Source of the DNA: Aquimarina macrocephali JAMB N27
GTDB lineage: Bacteria > Bacteroidota > Bacteroidia > Flavobacteriales > Flavobacteriaceae
DNA: 64,000 nt
Assembly (NCBI RefSeq): GCF_000520995.1
Contig: NZ_JACA01000026.1
Coordinates: forward strand, 96,374 to 160,373
Reading direction: 5' to 3'
Positions 54,486 through 63,954 of the stretch are shown here, piece by piece. The position numbers were made by a program, and so were the translations under genes. Every line of letters starts with the position of its first letter. The stretch's first letter is position 1. Under the pieces are notes generated by a model. The model saw only the letters and a list, made by a program, of their open reading frames with translations. It was not told the origin of the DNA and made no database searches.

Positions 54486-55799
54486 TTACGTCATAAAATC
54501 AAATCTCACTATCCCATCTTCATCAATAGTTGTTAGTCTTATCTCGTGTAATGTATTTACATACAACGGATTCCATGGCATTTTCACTTTCACATAATTT
54601 TCGGTAAAACCGTGTATATATCCTTCCTTATTTTCAGACTCGAACAGCACTGTTCTTTCTGTTCCCAACTGGCTTTCATAAAACGCTCTTCTTTTCTTTG
54701 CAGATAATCCACGTAACATTTTACTTCTTTTCTTTCTTACATCTTGTGAAACCACGCCATCTAAAGCTGCTGCAACAGTATTATCTCTTTCAGAATAGGT
54801 AAATACATGTAAATACGATATATCCAGACGAGATAAGAAATTATAGGTATCCAAAAAGCAATCATCAGTTTCCCCAGGGAAACCAACAATAACATCAACC
54901 CCAATACAAGCATGAGGCATTACTTCTTTTATTCTATGTACCCTATCAACATATAGATCGCTAAGGTATCTGCGTCGCATTAGTTTTAGGATATGATCAC
55001 TACCAGACTGTAAAGGAATATGAAAATGAGGCACAAAAGTACTGGAACCTGATACAAAATCTATAGTTTCATTTTTAAGCAAATTTGGCTCTATAGATGA
55101 AATTCGTAATCGCTCTATACCATCGACTTTATCTAATGCTTGCACCAGTTCAAAAAACGTATGTTCATGTTTCTTATTTCCATACTCACCTTTACCATAG
55201 TCTCCTATATTAACTCCGGTAAGTACAATCTCTTTAATTCCTTTTTCAGAAATTTCCTTAGCATTTTTTAATACATTCTGTAGGGTATCACTTCTTGAAA
55301 TTCCTCTGGCAAGCGGGATTGTACAATAAGTACATTTATAATCACAACCGTCCTGCACTTTTAAGAATGCGCGGGTACGATCCCCTATAGAATAACTACC
55401 CACATAAAAATCGGCTTCTTCGATTTCACAAGAATGTACTTCTCCAAAATCATTCTTAGAAAGATCATTAATATAATCGGTAATCTTAAATTTCTCTGTA
55501 GCTCCCAAAACTAAGTCTACACCATCAACTGAAGCTAGTTCTTCTGGTTTTAACTGGGCATAGCATCCCACAGCAGCAACAAAAGCATCAGGGTTTACCT
55601 TTTGAGCTTGCTTAACTATAGTTTTAAATCTTTTATCCGCATTTTCGGTAACAGAACATGTATTAATTACATAGATATCAGCATTCTCAGAAAAATCTAC
55701 ACGATCAAAGCCTTCATTTGTAAAATCTCTTGCTATTGTAGAGGTTTCTGAAAAATTCAGTTTACAACCCAAAGTATAAAAAGCAACTTTTTTTTTCAT
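54486..55799 (-). CDS. mtaB: tRNA (N6-threonylcarbamoyladenosine(37)-C2)-methylthiotransferase
   Basis: The 437-residue radical SAM enzyme has the UPF0004 N-terminal iron-sulfur cysteines (C12, C48, C79), the radical SAM CxxxCxxC at C152-C156-C159 in QDGCDYKCTYCTIPLARG, and a C-terminal TRAM-like stretch. It adds a methylthio group to t6A37 of tRNAs reading ANN codons. The protein is full length. A minus-strand -7 motif TATATTTG lies at 55907-55900. Confidence 0.93.
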   Translation of the reverse strand: MKKKVAFYTLGCKLNFSETSTIARDFTNEGFDRVDFSENADIYVINTCSVTENADKRFKTIVKQAQKVNPDAFVAAVGCYAQLKPEELASVDGVDLVLGATEKFKITDYINDLSKNDFGEVHSCEIEEADFYVGSYSIGDRTRAFLKVQDGCDYKCTYCTIPLARGISRSDTLQNVLKNAKEISEKGIKEIVLTGVNIGDYGKGEYGNKKHEHTFFELVQALDKVDGIERLRISSIEPNLLKNETIDFVSGSSTFVPHFHIPLQSGSDHILKLMRRRYLSDLYVDRVHRIKEVMPHACIGVDVIVGFPGETDDCFLDTYNFLSRLDISYLHVFTYSERDNTVAAALDGVVSQDVRKKRSKMLRGLSAKKRRAFYESQLGTERTVLFESENKEGYIHGFTENYVKVKMPWNPLYVNTLHEIRLTTIDEDGIVRFDFMT

Positions 55800-55899
55800 A
55801 AAACATAAGTGTCATTTCCGCAGGGGCAGAAATCTCATTATATTTACCCATACCAAAACTCAAAAATATTGAGTCGCTCTAGAATAAATTTTCAGGGTG

Positions 55900-55907
55900 C
55901 AAATATA
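55900..55907 (-). promoter_or_regulatory. -7 motif of the mtaB promoter
   Basis: On the minus strand it reads TATATTTG followed by GCACCC, about 100 bp ahead of mtaB; the -33 partner is weak. Confidence 0.6.
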
Positions 55908-55931
55908 CCAACAATAATTCGTTTACTAAAA

Positions 55932-57563
55932 TTGAAGTGTATTCATTATTTTTTCATAACTCGTTATTTAGCAATAGCTTATATTTTACTAACTCTAATA
56001 TCTTGTAGAGATTCTTCTCAAGAAAACAGAGATCATTTGATATTTCGGTACAATCAATATGAAAATATAAGTTCATTAGATCCTGCATTTGCCAGAGATG
56101 TAGCTAATATTTGGTCTACAAATCAACTGTTTAACAGTTTGATACAACTAGATGATTCATTACATATTAAGCCAGACGTTGCAAAAAGATGGGAAATTTC
56201 TGAAGACGCTCTTACCTATACTTTTATACTTCGAAATGATGTGAAATTTCATAAGCACGAACAATTCAAGACCAAAGACAGCACCCGGCATGTTATTGCA
56301 GAGGATTTTGTGTATAGCTTTAGCAGATTGGTTGATCCCAAAGTAGCATCGCCTGGTAATTGGGTTCTAAAGACTGTAGAGACCTATAAAGCTATTAATG
56401 ATACTGTTTTTGAAATCAAATTAAAAAAACCTTTTCCTGCATTTTTAGGATTGATGAGTATGCGGTATTGCTCTGTGGTCCCTAAGGAAGTGGTAGAATT
56501 TTACGGTAATCAATTTAGAGCCAACCCCATTGGCACAGGTCCTTTTAAATTTAAATTATGGGAAGAAAATATCAAACTCGTTTTGCGTAAAAATGAATTG
56601 TATTATGAAAAGGACAAAAATGGTAAGCAACTCCCCTATCTTGAAGCTGTAGCTATTACCTTTTTACCAGATAAACAAAGTGAATTTTTACAGTTTGCCA
56701 AAGGAAATATCGATTTACTAAATAGCCTGGATGCCTCATATAAAGATGAGTTATTAACACCTAGCGGTAAATTGAGAGAGAAATACAAAGACCGTGTTAA
56801 TATTAGTAAAGGTTCTTATCTGAATTCTGAATACCTGGGCTTCTATCTGGATACAGACAAAAAGGAAATACAATCAGAACTATTAAGAAAAGCTATTAAT
56901 TATGGCTTCGACAGAAAGAAGATGATCACCTATCTAAAGAATGGCATAGGAACTCCTGCAACACATGGTTTTATCCCCAAGGGGATTCCCGGGTTTAATA
57001 GTATTCCCGGTTATGACTATGATCCTGAAAAAGCTCGTAGGTTAGTCGAAACCTACAAAATGCAAACAGGAGAAAACAATCCAACCATACGAATTGCTAC
57101 AGATGCAAATTACCAAAGTATTTGTGAGTTTATACAAAGAGAGCTCGAAAAAGCTGGATTAAACATCATAGTAGATGTAATGCCCCCTTCGACAATACGC
57201 CAAAAGAAATGGAAAGGAAAATTAGAATCATTTCGTGCCAGCTGGATTGCAGATTACCCAGATGCCGAAAATTTTCTATCGCCATATTACAGTAAAAACT
57301 TTACTCCCCATGGTCCCAACTACACACATTTTAAAAATGAGACTTTTGATCGGTTATACGAAGAAAGTTTCTTAATAACAGATATTAAAATAAGAGAGCA
57401 GCACTATGTAAAAATGGATTCTATTATTATTGCCAATGCTCCCATCGTTCCTCTATATTATGATCAGGTAGTTCGATTTACTCAAAAAAACGTAAAAGGT
57501 CTTACCAATAATCCACAAAACTTCCTGGTATTAAAACGAGTGTGGAAAGAACGCATTAAATAA
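55932..57563 (+). CDS. ABC transporter substrate-binding lipoprotein, peptide/nickel type (SBP family 5)
   Basis: The start codon is uncertain. I chose TTG at 55932, which gives a signal sequence and lipobox (LAIAYILLTLISC). An ATG-type start at 55809 would place 41 residues of non-signal character ahead of it. The mature protein of about 515 residues has the family 5 solute-binding fold: DVAKRWEISEDALTYTFILRNDVKFH, FVYSFSRLVDP, PIGTGPFKF, EARRLVETY-like loops and LNIIVDVMPPSTI. Peptide or oligosaccharide import is likely; no permease genes adjoin it. Confidence 0.78.
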   Translation: MKCIHYFFITRYLAIAYILLTLISCRDSSQENRDHLIFRYNQYENISSLDPAFARDVANIWSTNQLFNSLIQLDDSLHIKPDVAKRWEISEDALTYTFILRNDVKFHKHEQFKTKDSTRHVIAEDFVYSFSRLVDPKVASPGNWVLKTVETYKAINDTVFEIKLKKPFPAFLGLMSMRYCSVVPKEVVEFYGNQFRANPIGTGPFKFKLWEENIKLVLRKNELYYEKDKNGKQLPYLEAVAITFLPDKQSEFLQFAKGNIDLLNSLDASYKDELLTPSGKLREKYKDRVNISKGSYLNSEYLGFYLDTDKKEIQSELLRKAINYGFDRKKMITYLKNGIGTPATHGFIPKGIPGFNSIPGYDYDPEKARRLVETYKMQTGENNPTIRIATDANYQSICEFIQRELEKAGLNIIVDVMPPSTIRQKKWKGKLESFRASWIADYPDAENFLSPYYSKNFTPHGPNYTHFKNETFDRLYEESFLITDIKIREQHYVKMDSIIIANAPIVPLYYDQVVRFTQKNVKGLTNNPQNFLVLKRVWKERIK

Positions 57564-57633
57564 CAGGGATTGATGTGTCAAAATCATAAAGGTGTTATAG
57601 AATTTACAGAACACAGAAATGAGTTGATTTGTC

Positions 57634-57730
57634 ATTCCGTTGAAGAACGGAATCCATTATTAATAATACCTCTGAAAAATGGAGCCCAGCCTTTAGTTTA
57701 TCCTGAGCCGAGTCGAAGGGCTGGGATGAC
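57634..57730. repeat. REP-like intergenic repeat
   Basis: It begins with CATTCCGTTGAAGAACGGAA (8-bp stem hairpin) and contains TCCTGAGCCGAGTCGAAGGG at 57701-57720, then CTGGGATGAC. The latter is shared in inverted form with 59336-59355. Such elements are scattered in flavobacterial genomes; no gene is present here. Confidence 0.6.
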
Positions 57731-57805
57731 AAAAAACAATAAATCACCAACTCCGTAGAGCCTTCTGATTTAGCGAGATAATTATATTACACAAACACAA
57801 GAAAA

Positions 57806-58987
57806 TTATTTTTCATAACCCTTTCGCCACTGCTTGGTGTCTTCAAAGACCTGTTCCAAAATCTGCTCTTCTTGTTTTGTAAATTCAATTTTCCTTCTAG
57901 ACATAACTACATCAGCCACTTCAAAAGCTTTTTTGGTTAAATAAGTGCTAAAACCTGCACTCCCTCCCCAGCTATAGCTAGGCACAAAATTACGAGGGAA
58001 ACCTGTACCAAAAATATTAGCATTTACTCCCACAACAGTCCCAGTATTAAACATGGTGTTGATACCACATTTAGAGTGATCGCCCATCATTAAGCCGCAG
58101 AATCGCAATCCTGTCTTTGTAAAGCTTTCTGTTTCATAGTTCCATAAACGAACTTCGGCATAATTATTTTTAAGGTTAGAGGTATTCGTATCTGCTCCCA
58201 GATTACACCACTCTCCTATTACAGAATTCCCCATATATCCATCATGACCTTTATTAGAGCATCCAAATATTACCGAGTTATTGATCTCTCCTCCTACCTT
58301 AGAATGCACTCCAATAGTAGTGCCTCCATAAATCTTTGCTCCCATCTTTACCACAGCACGATCACAAAGTGCAAAAGGCCCTCTAATCATACTGCCTTCC
58401 ATGATTTCGGTATCTTTTCCTATGTATATTGGTCCTTTACTAGCATTAAGCATTGTAAATTCGAGTTTTGCTCCTTCTTCAATAAAAATATTTTCGGGAG
58501 CAATACAATTATTACTTTCAGGAATAGGCTGACTCTCTCTATCCTGTGTTAATAGTTTAAAATCATCAGCAATCGCTTGTTCATTTTTTGAAAAAATATC
58601 CCAGGTATGCTGTACCGTAAACACATCAGTATCATGTGCTATTATTTCATAGGTCTCAAAATCTACCTCCTGATCCTCTTTGACGTAAAAAGCGATAGGT
58701 TCATCATCGCAAAAAATAGCTTGTTCGGGTTTCAGGTTTTTAATTGCTGTTACCAATTGTTCTGATGGTAAGTAAGAAGCATTGATCATTACATTCTCTG
58801 CTAACTCTACCATAGGAAATTTTTCACTTAGGTATTCTTCTGTTACTGTAGAAGTAGTAGATCCCAAATATTTCTCCCATTTCTCGCGAATGGTTAATAT
58901 CCCAATCCTAATCTCGGCAACTGGTCGTGTATAAGTAAATGGTAATAACGCATTACGTGAAGCACCGTCAAAAAGAATATAATTCAT
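57806..58987 (-). CDS. GlmU-like sugar-nucleotide/acyltransferase family protein
   Basis: The 393-residue protein starts with a nucleotidyltransferase-like part (ILFDGASRNALLPFTYTRPVAEIRIGIL) and continues with a left-handed beta-helix of hexapeptide repeats (about 180-345: EGSMIRGPFALCDRAVVKMGAKIYGGTTIG, SVIFGCSNKGHDGYMGNSVIGEW). This is the flavobacterial GlmU-related family, usually near the ribosomal L31 gene, as here. A role in UDP-GlcNAc-type sugar nucleotide synthesis is likely but not proved. The nucleotidyltransferase G-loop is atypical. Confidence 0.8.
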   Translation of the reverse strand: MNYILFDGASRNALLPFTYTRPVAEIRIGILTIREKWEKYLGSTTSTVTEEYLSEKFPMVELAENVMINASYLPSEQLVTAIKNLKPEQAIFCDDEPIAFYVKEDQEVDFETYEIIAHDTDVFTVQHTWDIFSKNEQAIADDFKLLTQDRESQPIPESNNCIAPENIFIEEGAKLEFTMLNASKGPIYIGKDTEIMEGSMIRGPFALCDRAVVKMGAKIYGGTTIGVHSKVGGEINNSVIFGCSNKGHDGYMGNSVIGEWCNLGADTNTSNLKNNYAEVRLWNYETESFTKTGLRFCGLMMGDHSKCGINTMFNTGTVVGVNANIFGTGFPRNFVPSYSWGGSAGFSTYLTKKAFEVADVVMSRRKIEFTKQEEQILEQVFEDTKQWRKGYEK

Positions 58988-59294
58988 GTTTCGATTTCAA
59001 AAAATTAGTTAGTTATACGGCTGCAAAAATAAAGACGTTAATGTTAAAAATAGTGCTGTTTGGCGAATTTATTTGTAAAATAACATAAATAATATTTAAG
59101 AGTAGATACATCACTTCGAGTGAAATTCTGTAAGAATTTAGTATCGAGAAGTACTTTTTAGTTATAAATTTTCTTGTTTTCGATACACCAAATCAGAGAT
59201 TTAGCACTCAAACTGACGAAAATTTCTTATCCATTATTCATGTTAAAATAATAAAATGAGCTTGTCTTAACCTGAATTCGATCTAAGAAAATCA

Positions 59295-59460
59295 CGTCGA
59301 TTCGAGTGCCATGTTTTTGGGCATGGTGTATCGAGCCCTTCGACACACTCAGGATGACAGGGTTTGGGATCAAAAAAGCTATTCTCGATACAGTTTTTCT
59401 CCATGTCATCTCGAGCGTAGTCGAGAGATCATTCTGAAAAACCACTCGAATTGACGCTTT
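59295..59460. repeat. REP-like repeat cluster
   Basis: It includes CCCTTCGACACACTCAGGAT (59336-59355), matching in reverse 57701-57720, and ATCTCGAGCGTAGTCGAGAG (hairpin with 6-bp stem), plus GCCATG...CATGG stem. These look like related mobile or structural intergenic repeats. Confidence 0.6.
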
Positions 59461-59529
59461 TTTAAACATCATAATTTACGTCGAACTCAGATGCTAATTA
59501 ATGTGAATTTTAGGACGGGACATAACATA

Positions 59530-59557
59530 AAAAAACCTTTCCGTTTGGAAAGGCTTT
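59530..59557 (-). terminator. Terminator of rpmE2
   Basis: On the minus strand GCCTTTCC and GGAAAGG pair around four bases and lead into a T run. Confidence 0.8.
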
Positions 59558-59580
59558 CTATTATAATATATACTACTAAA

Positions 59581-59832
59581 TTACTTTTTGAATTTAGCGT
59601 ATTTGTTTTTGAATTTGTCAATACGTCCTGCAGTATCGATAAGTTTTGACTTACCGGTATAGAAAGGATGTGATGTTCTTGAAATTTCTAATTTCACTAA
59701 CGGATACTCTACCCCCTCTACCTCTAAAGTTTCTTTAGTATTGGCTGTAGATTTAGTTAAAAAAACTTCATCGTTAGACATATCTTTAAAAGCAACTAAT
59801 CTATAATTTTCTGGGTGAATATCTTTTCTCAT
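59581..59832 (-). CDS. rpmE2: 50S ribosomal protein L31, type B
   Basis: The 83-residue protein reads [20 protein letters not shown] and has [20 protein letters not shown] and the [20 protein letters not shown] tail, the type B L31 without the zinc-binding cysteines. It is part of the large ribosomal subunit. It has its own promoter (TAAATTTG at 59869-59862 on the minus strand) and a terminator; the GlmU-like gene lies further along the same strand. Confidence 0.97.
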   Translation of the reverse strand: MRKDIHPENYRLVAFKDMSNDEVFLTKSTANTKETLEVEGVEYPLVKLEISRTSHPFYTGKSKLIDTAGRIDKFKNKYAKFKK

Positions 59833-59861
59833 TGTAGTATTTCTTTTCTATTTTCGAGGTG

Positions 59862-59869
59862 CAAATTTA
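59862..59869 (-). promoter_or_regulatory. -7 motif of the rpmE2 promoter
   Basis: On the minus strand it reads TAAATTTG followed by GCACC. The -33 partner is TTTT (59892-59889), 19 bp away. Confidence 0.62.
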
Positions 59870-59928
59870 CAACTATTTTTTTAAATGCAAAATTATTTCA
59901 CAAATAAAGAAAACTATAAATGTAAAGG

Positions 59929-60405
59929 TTAAGAAGGTTGACAACCACAAATCCAATCAAGTAGAGCTTCAAGCTCAGGATGTTTTCCTTCACCTACAGC
60001 AGAACAACAGTCAGAATTACCATTTTTATCAAAATTTGTTTTTATATTTATTCTCAGATATTCAAATTGATTGGCAATACTATAAAATTCTTCTACAGTC
60101 ATATTTAAAGTTACAAGTTGATAATACACATCAAGAAATGCTTGGGTCTGATCTCCTAAAAACTCCTGGACCATAGCCTCTAATTCAATAGGATTCAATG
60201 GTGCTGTCGCCGATTTTTGAGATATATCTTTAATAAACGCCTCATACTTCCCAGTTTTAATGGCACTATTATTAAACTCAATAATAGTTTGCTTCACCAG
60301 GTATTCTTTCTCTGTCAATGAAACTTGTGTAGATTCCTCGTCTCGGGAACAAGAAACTACAATAAGGAAAGAAATCACACATGTAAAAAGTAATAGTTTT
60401 CTCAT
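59929..60405 (-). CDS. Cysteine-containing lipoprotein of unknown function
   Basis: The 158-residue protein starts at ATG 60405 and has lipobox IVVSC (Cys 19), preceded by CVISFLI. The mature part is helical (IIEFNNSAIKTGKYEAFIKDIS; FLGDQTQAFLDVYYQLVTLN), ending in a cysteine-rich tail: CC near DCCSAVGEGKH and CGC in the final WICGCQPS. No family is recognised. An upstream ATG at 60438 would add residues with no signal function. Confidence 0.6.
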   Translation of the reverse strand: MRKLLLFTCVISFLIVVSCSRDEESTQVSLTEKEYLVKQTIIEFNNSAIKTGKYEAFIKDISQKSATAPLNPIELEAMVQEFLGDQTQAFLDVYYQLVTLNMTVEEFYSIANQFEYLRINIKTNFDKNGNSDCCSAVGEGKHPELEALLDWICGCQPS

Positions 60406-60737
60406 AAATACTAGTTTCGTTAATATATTTTTATACAATTCAAATTGGGGTAAGTAATCTTAAAAAAGTTTGTTTTATGAATAATTCAAATAACTTAATT
60501 CCTAAAACACAAGATATCAACTGGTTACTCCTCTATAGTTATTTTTATCGAATCCCCTTATTTTACGCCTGTTGACACCATATTTTAAGTACGGTAAAAC
60601 CGTAATAATTTAGTAAATATACGACAAAAATGTAAATTACATCGATAAAGTGCTATTTTTACAATACTAATACCAATACCTTTTTATTATATTTGCGTAC
60701 TTAATGGTTCGTAAACAACTAAAAACATTTATACACT
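60406..60737. other. 332-bp region without a supported gene, upstream of the DUF4199 gene
   Basis: It holds a -7 motif TATATTTG (60688-60695) for the gene at 60738. A 32-codon frame at 60477 (MNNSNNLIPK...) is open but has no ribosome or codon support. A short hairpin TACGGTAAAACCGTA is also present. Confidence 0.4.
60688..60695 (+). promoter_or_regulatory. -7 motif of the first DUF4199 gene
   Basis: TATATTTG lies 43 bases before the ATG. Identical motifs precede the other two DUF4199 genes, at 61376-61383 and 63915-63922. Confidence 0.6.
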
Positions 60738-61265
60738 ATGGAAGAATTTACCATTTCTATAAAAAGGTATATATTAAAATATGGAGTAATTCTAGGCATC
60801 TTATCTATCATTTATAACATTATTATCTATACTACTGATAATATGATTAATAGACATTGGTTATTTACATTATTAAGTGCAGCCATACTTATTAGTATTA
60901 TTATTTACGGTATATACTCTTTCAAATTAGCTAATAATGGTTTTTTAAAATTAAATGAAGCTTTAAAATTAGGAATAGGCATTGCTATAATAGGTGGTGC
61001 AGTACCTTTCATATGGAATTTTCTTTTAATAAATGTCGTAGATCCAGAAATGATTAATCAAATGGTTAATGCTCAGAAAGAAGAGATGATAGCACTAAAT
61101 CCTGACATATCTCAAGAGGAGATTGATCGAGGTATAATGATCACGAAAAAATTTAGTTCATCTTACATGATAACAGCTTTTTCATTAATTTCAAATTTAC
61201 TATTTGGTTTTATTACTTCTTTACTTGGAGGAGCCATCTTGCAAAAGAAACGAAATGTTTTTTGA
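60738..61265 (+). CDS. DUF4199 family membrane protein, copy 1
   Basis: The 175-residue protein has four membrane segments (about 12-30, 38-55, 75-95, 145-165). It has the DUF4199 pattern: ILKYGVILGILSI, FKLANNGFLKLNEALKLGIGIAIIGG and a C-terminal FGFITSLLGGAILQKK. DUF4199 has no known function and is typical of Bacteroidota. It is followed by two paralogues on the same strand, separated by an AraC gene. Confidence 0.88.
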   Translation: MEEFTISIKRYILKYGVILGILSIIYNIIIYTTDNMINRHWLFTLLSAAILISIIIYGIYSFKLANNGFLKLNEALKLGIGIAIIGGAVPFIWNFLLINVVDPEMINQMVNAQKEEMIALNPDISQEEIDRGIMITKKFSSSYMITAFSLISNLLFGFITSLLGGAILQKKRNVF

Positions 61266-61375
61266 TGTATGCATCTACTTATTACTCTATAGCCTATGTC
61301 TATTATATCTAAAAATACTAAGTAGACATTAGTGATCAATACTATAAATTTATTACTCATCCTGTAACAATTTAC

Positions 61376-61383
61376 TATATTTG
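61376..61383 (+). promoter_or_regulatory. -7 motif of the second DUF4199 gene
   Basis: TATATTTG is 39 bases ahead of the ATG at 61422, matching the layout before copies 1 and 3. Confidence 0.6.
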
Positions 61384-61421
61384 TGTACTTATGGTTTATA
61401 ATAACCAAAACTATTTTATAT

Positions 61422-61949
61422 ATGGAAAATGATAAAGCATCAACCAAGAAAATTATAATCAACTACGGAGTAATCCTGGGGATTCTCTCTGTCCTAATGG
61501 GGGTAGTAGTCTATGTTATGGATGGATATGCTGAGCAAAACTGGGTACATTCTGTTATCGGTTTAGCAATTATGGTAGGTGTTACCGTATACGGGATAAA
61601 AGCCTATAAAGCTGCTAATGGTGGATTCCTTAAACTTGGTGAAGCTATAAAAATTGGGCTAGGTATTGCTCTTATCGGTGGTATCATAAGTGTTATTTGG
61701 ACGATTCTATTAATGAGTGTTATAGAGCCGGATATTGTTAACCAAATGAATGAAGTACAGCGTGAACAAATGATCGAGCGTTTTCCTGATATGCCAGAAG
61801 AACAATTAAATCAAAGCCTGGAGATGACTAAGAAATTTACTACTCCATATATGCTTTCTGCATTTGCATTAATCTGGAGCTTATTTATAGGATTTATCAT
61901 TTCCCTATTTGCTGGGTTAGCCATGCAAAAGAAACAAGACTTATATTAA
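61422..61949 (+). CDS. DUF4199 family membrane protein, copy 2
   Basis: The 175-residue protein starts at ATG 61422 (MENDKASTKK) and shares the copy 1 layout: INYGVILGILSVLMG, GIKAYKAANGGFLKLGEAIKIGLGIALIGG and GFIISLFAGLAMQKKQ. An upstream start (61383) lies inside the promoter. Four membrane segments. Function unknown. A terminator follows, shared with the convergent regulator gene. Confidence 0.88.
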   Translation: MENDKASTKKIIINYGVILGILSVLMGVVVYVMDGYAEQNWVHSVIGLAIMVGVTVYGIKAYKAANGGFLKLGEAIKIGLGIALIGGIISVIWTILLMSVIEPDIVNQMNEVQREQMIERFPDMPEEQLNQSLEMTKKFTTPYMLSAFALIWSLFIGFIISLFAGLAMQKKQDLY

Positions 61950-61986
61950 TATATCTGTGGTCATACCACTGCTTAATAAATTACAG

Positions 61987-62016
61987 AATAGGATTGCAAA
62001 ATGCAATCCTATTTTT
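61987..62016. terminator. Bidirectional terminator between DUF4199 copy 2 and the AraC regulator
   Basis: AATAGGATTGCA and TGCAATCCTATT pair around three bases, followed by a T run. Confidence 0.85.
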
Positions 62017-62024
62017 TCATAAAA

Positions 62025-63713
62025 CTAAGTATTTTTCAGTTTCTTTATAAAGGAAGAAGGGTAAATCCCTGTTTTTTTATGAAATGCTTTTGCAAAAGAC
62101 TCACTCGTCTTAAATCCCATTTCTTCGGAAATCCCTTTTATAGAGTATCTTCTAAATTTATCATCATCCCTTAATCGCTCAATTGCATATCCAATTCTAA
62201 GATCATGCAAATAATTAGAAAAATTCTTTTCTTTATAAATATTGATGATTTTTGATAGATAAGTTGAATTCGTTTTTAATTCTTTGGCTAACACACCAAG
62301 TGTATATTTTTTATCCAGATATCGTTTACTACTTTCAAAATCCTTTATGCCTTCCAAAATTTTCTGGATTACCTCCTCCGAAATATGTAAATCATTAAGA
62401 TGTTTTTCTTTCTTCGTATTAAGTTTTGGTTCGGTTTCGACTACTTTATTAGTATATGAAACGACGGCACGAAAACTTTTTCGATAGCGTTTACGGTCGT
62501 TATGAAGATAAATCATGATCCCGACAGAAATAATGAGCAACAAGATCGTTACGATTATAGTTATTCTATAATTCATACCACTATCTTCTAATTTAGAAAT
62601 TCTGGTATCTTTATTAGAAACTATCAAAGGTACGGTATACTCGCTAATTATTCTTTGTAATACATTTGTTGTATTATTACTCTGCAAACTGTCAATTTTA
62701 GATTGCCTTTGAAGATACAATGACTCTTTCTCAATATCACTCTGTTCTTTAAAATGATTAATTAGTAGTTTATATCCTTCTTGTAGCTCAGGAATAATAT
62801 CTTCTTGGATTTGAACAACGGAATCCATCTTCATTAAATAATCAGCACTCTTATCTTTTGAATTAATACCAGCATAAGCTTTTCCTAAATAAAAATAGGA
62901 GGTTATTAGTCCCTGGGGTTCATTACTTTTTCTTAGATACTGTAGTGTTTTAGATATACTATCAATTGCATTCTTATATGTTTTCTTATGATAATCAGTA
63001 ATCCCAGAGTTAAGGGCAAACAAAGTATATCTATGCTTATCTCCAATATCCAATGTTCCTCTAATTCCTAGGTTATTATAATAAGTAGCAGAGTCCAGTA
63101 TTTTTAGTTGATTAAATTCATTGGCTAGATATAGCATATCCTGAAAACGATCATCTAATTCTTCTTCTGAAGCATATTGATAACATTCTCGAAAAATCTT
63201 TATCGCTTCTTCATGTCTTCCTATTCTACTTTTTAGTCGTCCAATAGATCGATTATACCTATAAAGCGTCCTTGAGTTAGATTTTTTTGTAATAATCTGG
63301 TCTGCTTTTTTATAATTGTTCCAAGCCTCCTGAAGCTGTCCTTTTTTCAAAAAATAATCCCCTTTTAATAAATATCCTCTGGTAAGAAGGCCATTGTTTT
63401 TTAAACCTTTGGTTAATTCAATAATACTATCTGCATATTTAAGACATATTTCGTTCCCCTCATATAAATGGGAAATTAAAAAGAAGCCGTGTGCAATTAC
63501 AAGATCTTCATTTTCATTTTTCCCTTTCTCTAAGTATCTATTGGCATATAGACAAGCTTTATCTGGATTCTCCTTATAATTATCAAAAAACAATTCATAC
63601 AACTCAAAATAAGTCTTTGATTGAATAGAGTCGGGAATTTTAAAATCAACTTCACTTTCCTGAGCAAGTAGTTTACAGTGAATGATAAAAATTAAAAGTA
63701 ATATTCTTTTCAT
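62025..63713 (-). CDS. Membrane-bound TPR-AraC regulator
   Basis: The 562-residue protein has a signal or N-terminal membrane segment (about 1-16), a periplasmic tetratricopeptide-like region (about 40-345, repeats such as DYFLKKGQLQEAWNNYKKADQII), one membrane segment (about 373-393), and a C-terminal AraC-type helix-turn-helix (about 455-560: LAKELKTNSTYLSKIINIYKEKN; GISEEMGFKTSESFAKAFHKKTGIYPSSF). This one-component design senses outside and binds DNA inside. It lies between DUF4199 copies 2 and 3, and may control them; that is inference. Confidence 0.88.
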   Translation of the reverse strand: MKRILLLIFIIHCKLLAQESEVDFKIPDSIQSKTYFELYELFFDNYKENPDKACLYANRYLEKGKNENEDLVIAHGFFLISHLYEGNEICLKYADSIIELTKGLKNNGLLTRGYLLKGDYFLKKGQLQEAWNNYKKADQIITKKSNSRTLYRYNRSIGRLKSRIGRHEEAIKIFRECYQYASEEELDDRFQDMLYLANEFNQLKILDSATYYNNLGIRGTLDIGDKHRYTLFALNSGITDYHKKTYKNAIDSISKTLQYLRKSNEPQGLITSYFYLGKAYAGINSKDKSADYLMKMDSVVQIQEDIIPELQEGYKLLINHFKEQSDIEKESLYLQRQSKIDSLQSNNTTNVLQRIISEYTVPLIVSNKDTRISKLEDSGMNYRITIIVTILLLIISVGIMIYLHNDRKRYRKSFRAVVSYTNKVVETEPKLNTKKEKHLNDLHISEEVIQKILEGIKDFESSKRYLDKKYTLGVLAKELKTNSTYLSKIINIYKEKNFSNYLHDLRIGYAIERLRDDDKFRRYSIKGISEEMGFKTSESFAKAFHKKTGIYPSSFIKKLKNT

Positions 63714-63914
63714 CTATTTTTTTGACACATCAAAATGTCTTCTTCAGATATTATTATGCTATAAAAACAGGGTAAGCTGTTTATCATAGTACAAAGTTTA
63801 AATACTATCTTCAATACTTTACTTTCCATAAATGTTCTAACATAAATCAATTTCACAAAAATAAAGATTCATTTTACATTTCATGCAATAGAAATCTAAC
63901 TAACAACATTTCAT

Positions 63915-63922
63915 TATATTTG
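63915..63922 (+). promoter_or_regulatory. -7 motif of the third DUF4199 gene
   Basis: TATATTTG lies 33 bases ahead of the ATG at 63955. It matches the motifs of copies 1 and 2. Confidence 0.58.
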
Positions 63923-63954
63923 AACGTTTACTTCTTTTTTAGGATAATCAATAT

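Larger units (their letters stand above)
58988..59580. other. 593-bp repeat-rich intergenic region
   Basis: It holds several REP-like elements but no convincing gene. A frame at 59472-59227 consists of repeat sequence and lacks protein features. The L31 terminator lies at 59530-59557. Confidence 0.55.

Noticed and set aside
57570..57758. 62-codon plus-strand frame after the peptide-binding gene
   Set aside because: It runs through the REP-like repeat and has no protein family features.
59227..59472. 81-codon minus-strand frame before rpmE2
   Set aside because: It consists of the REP-like repeat cluster, and the same repeats occur elsewhere in non-coding sequence.
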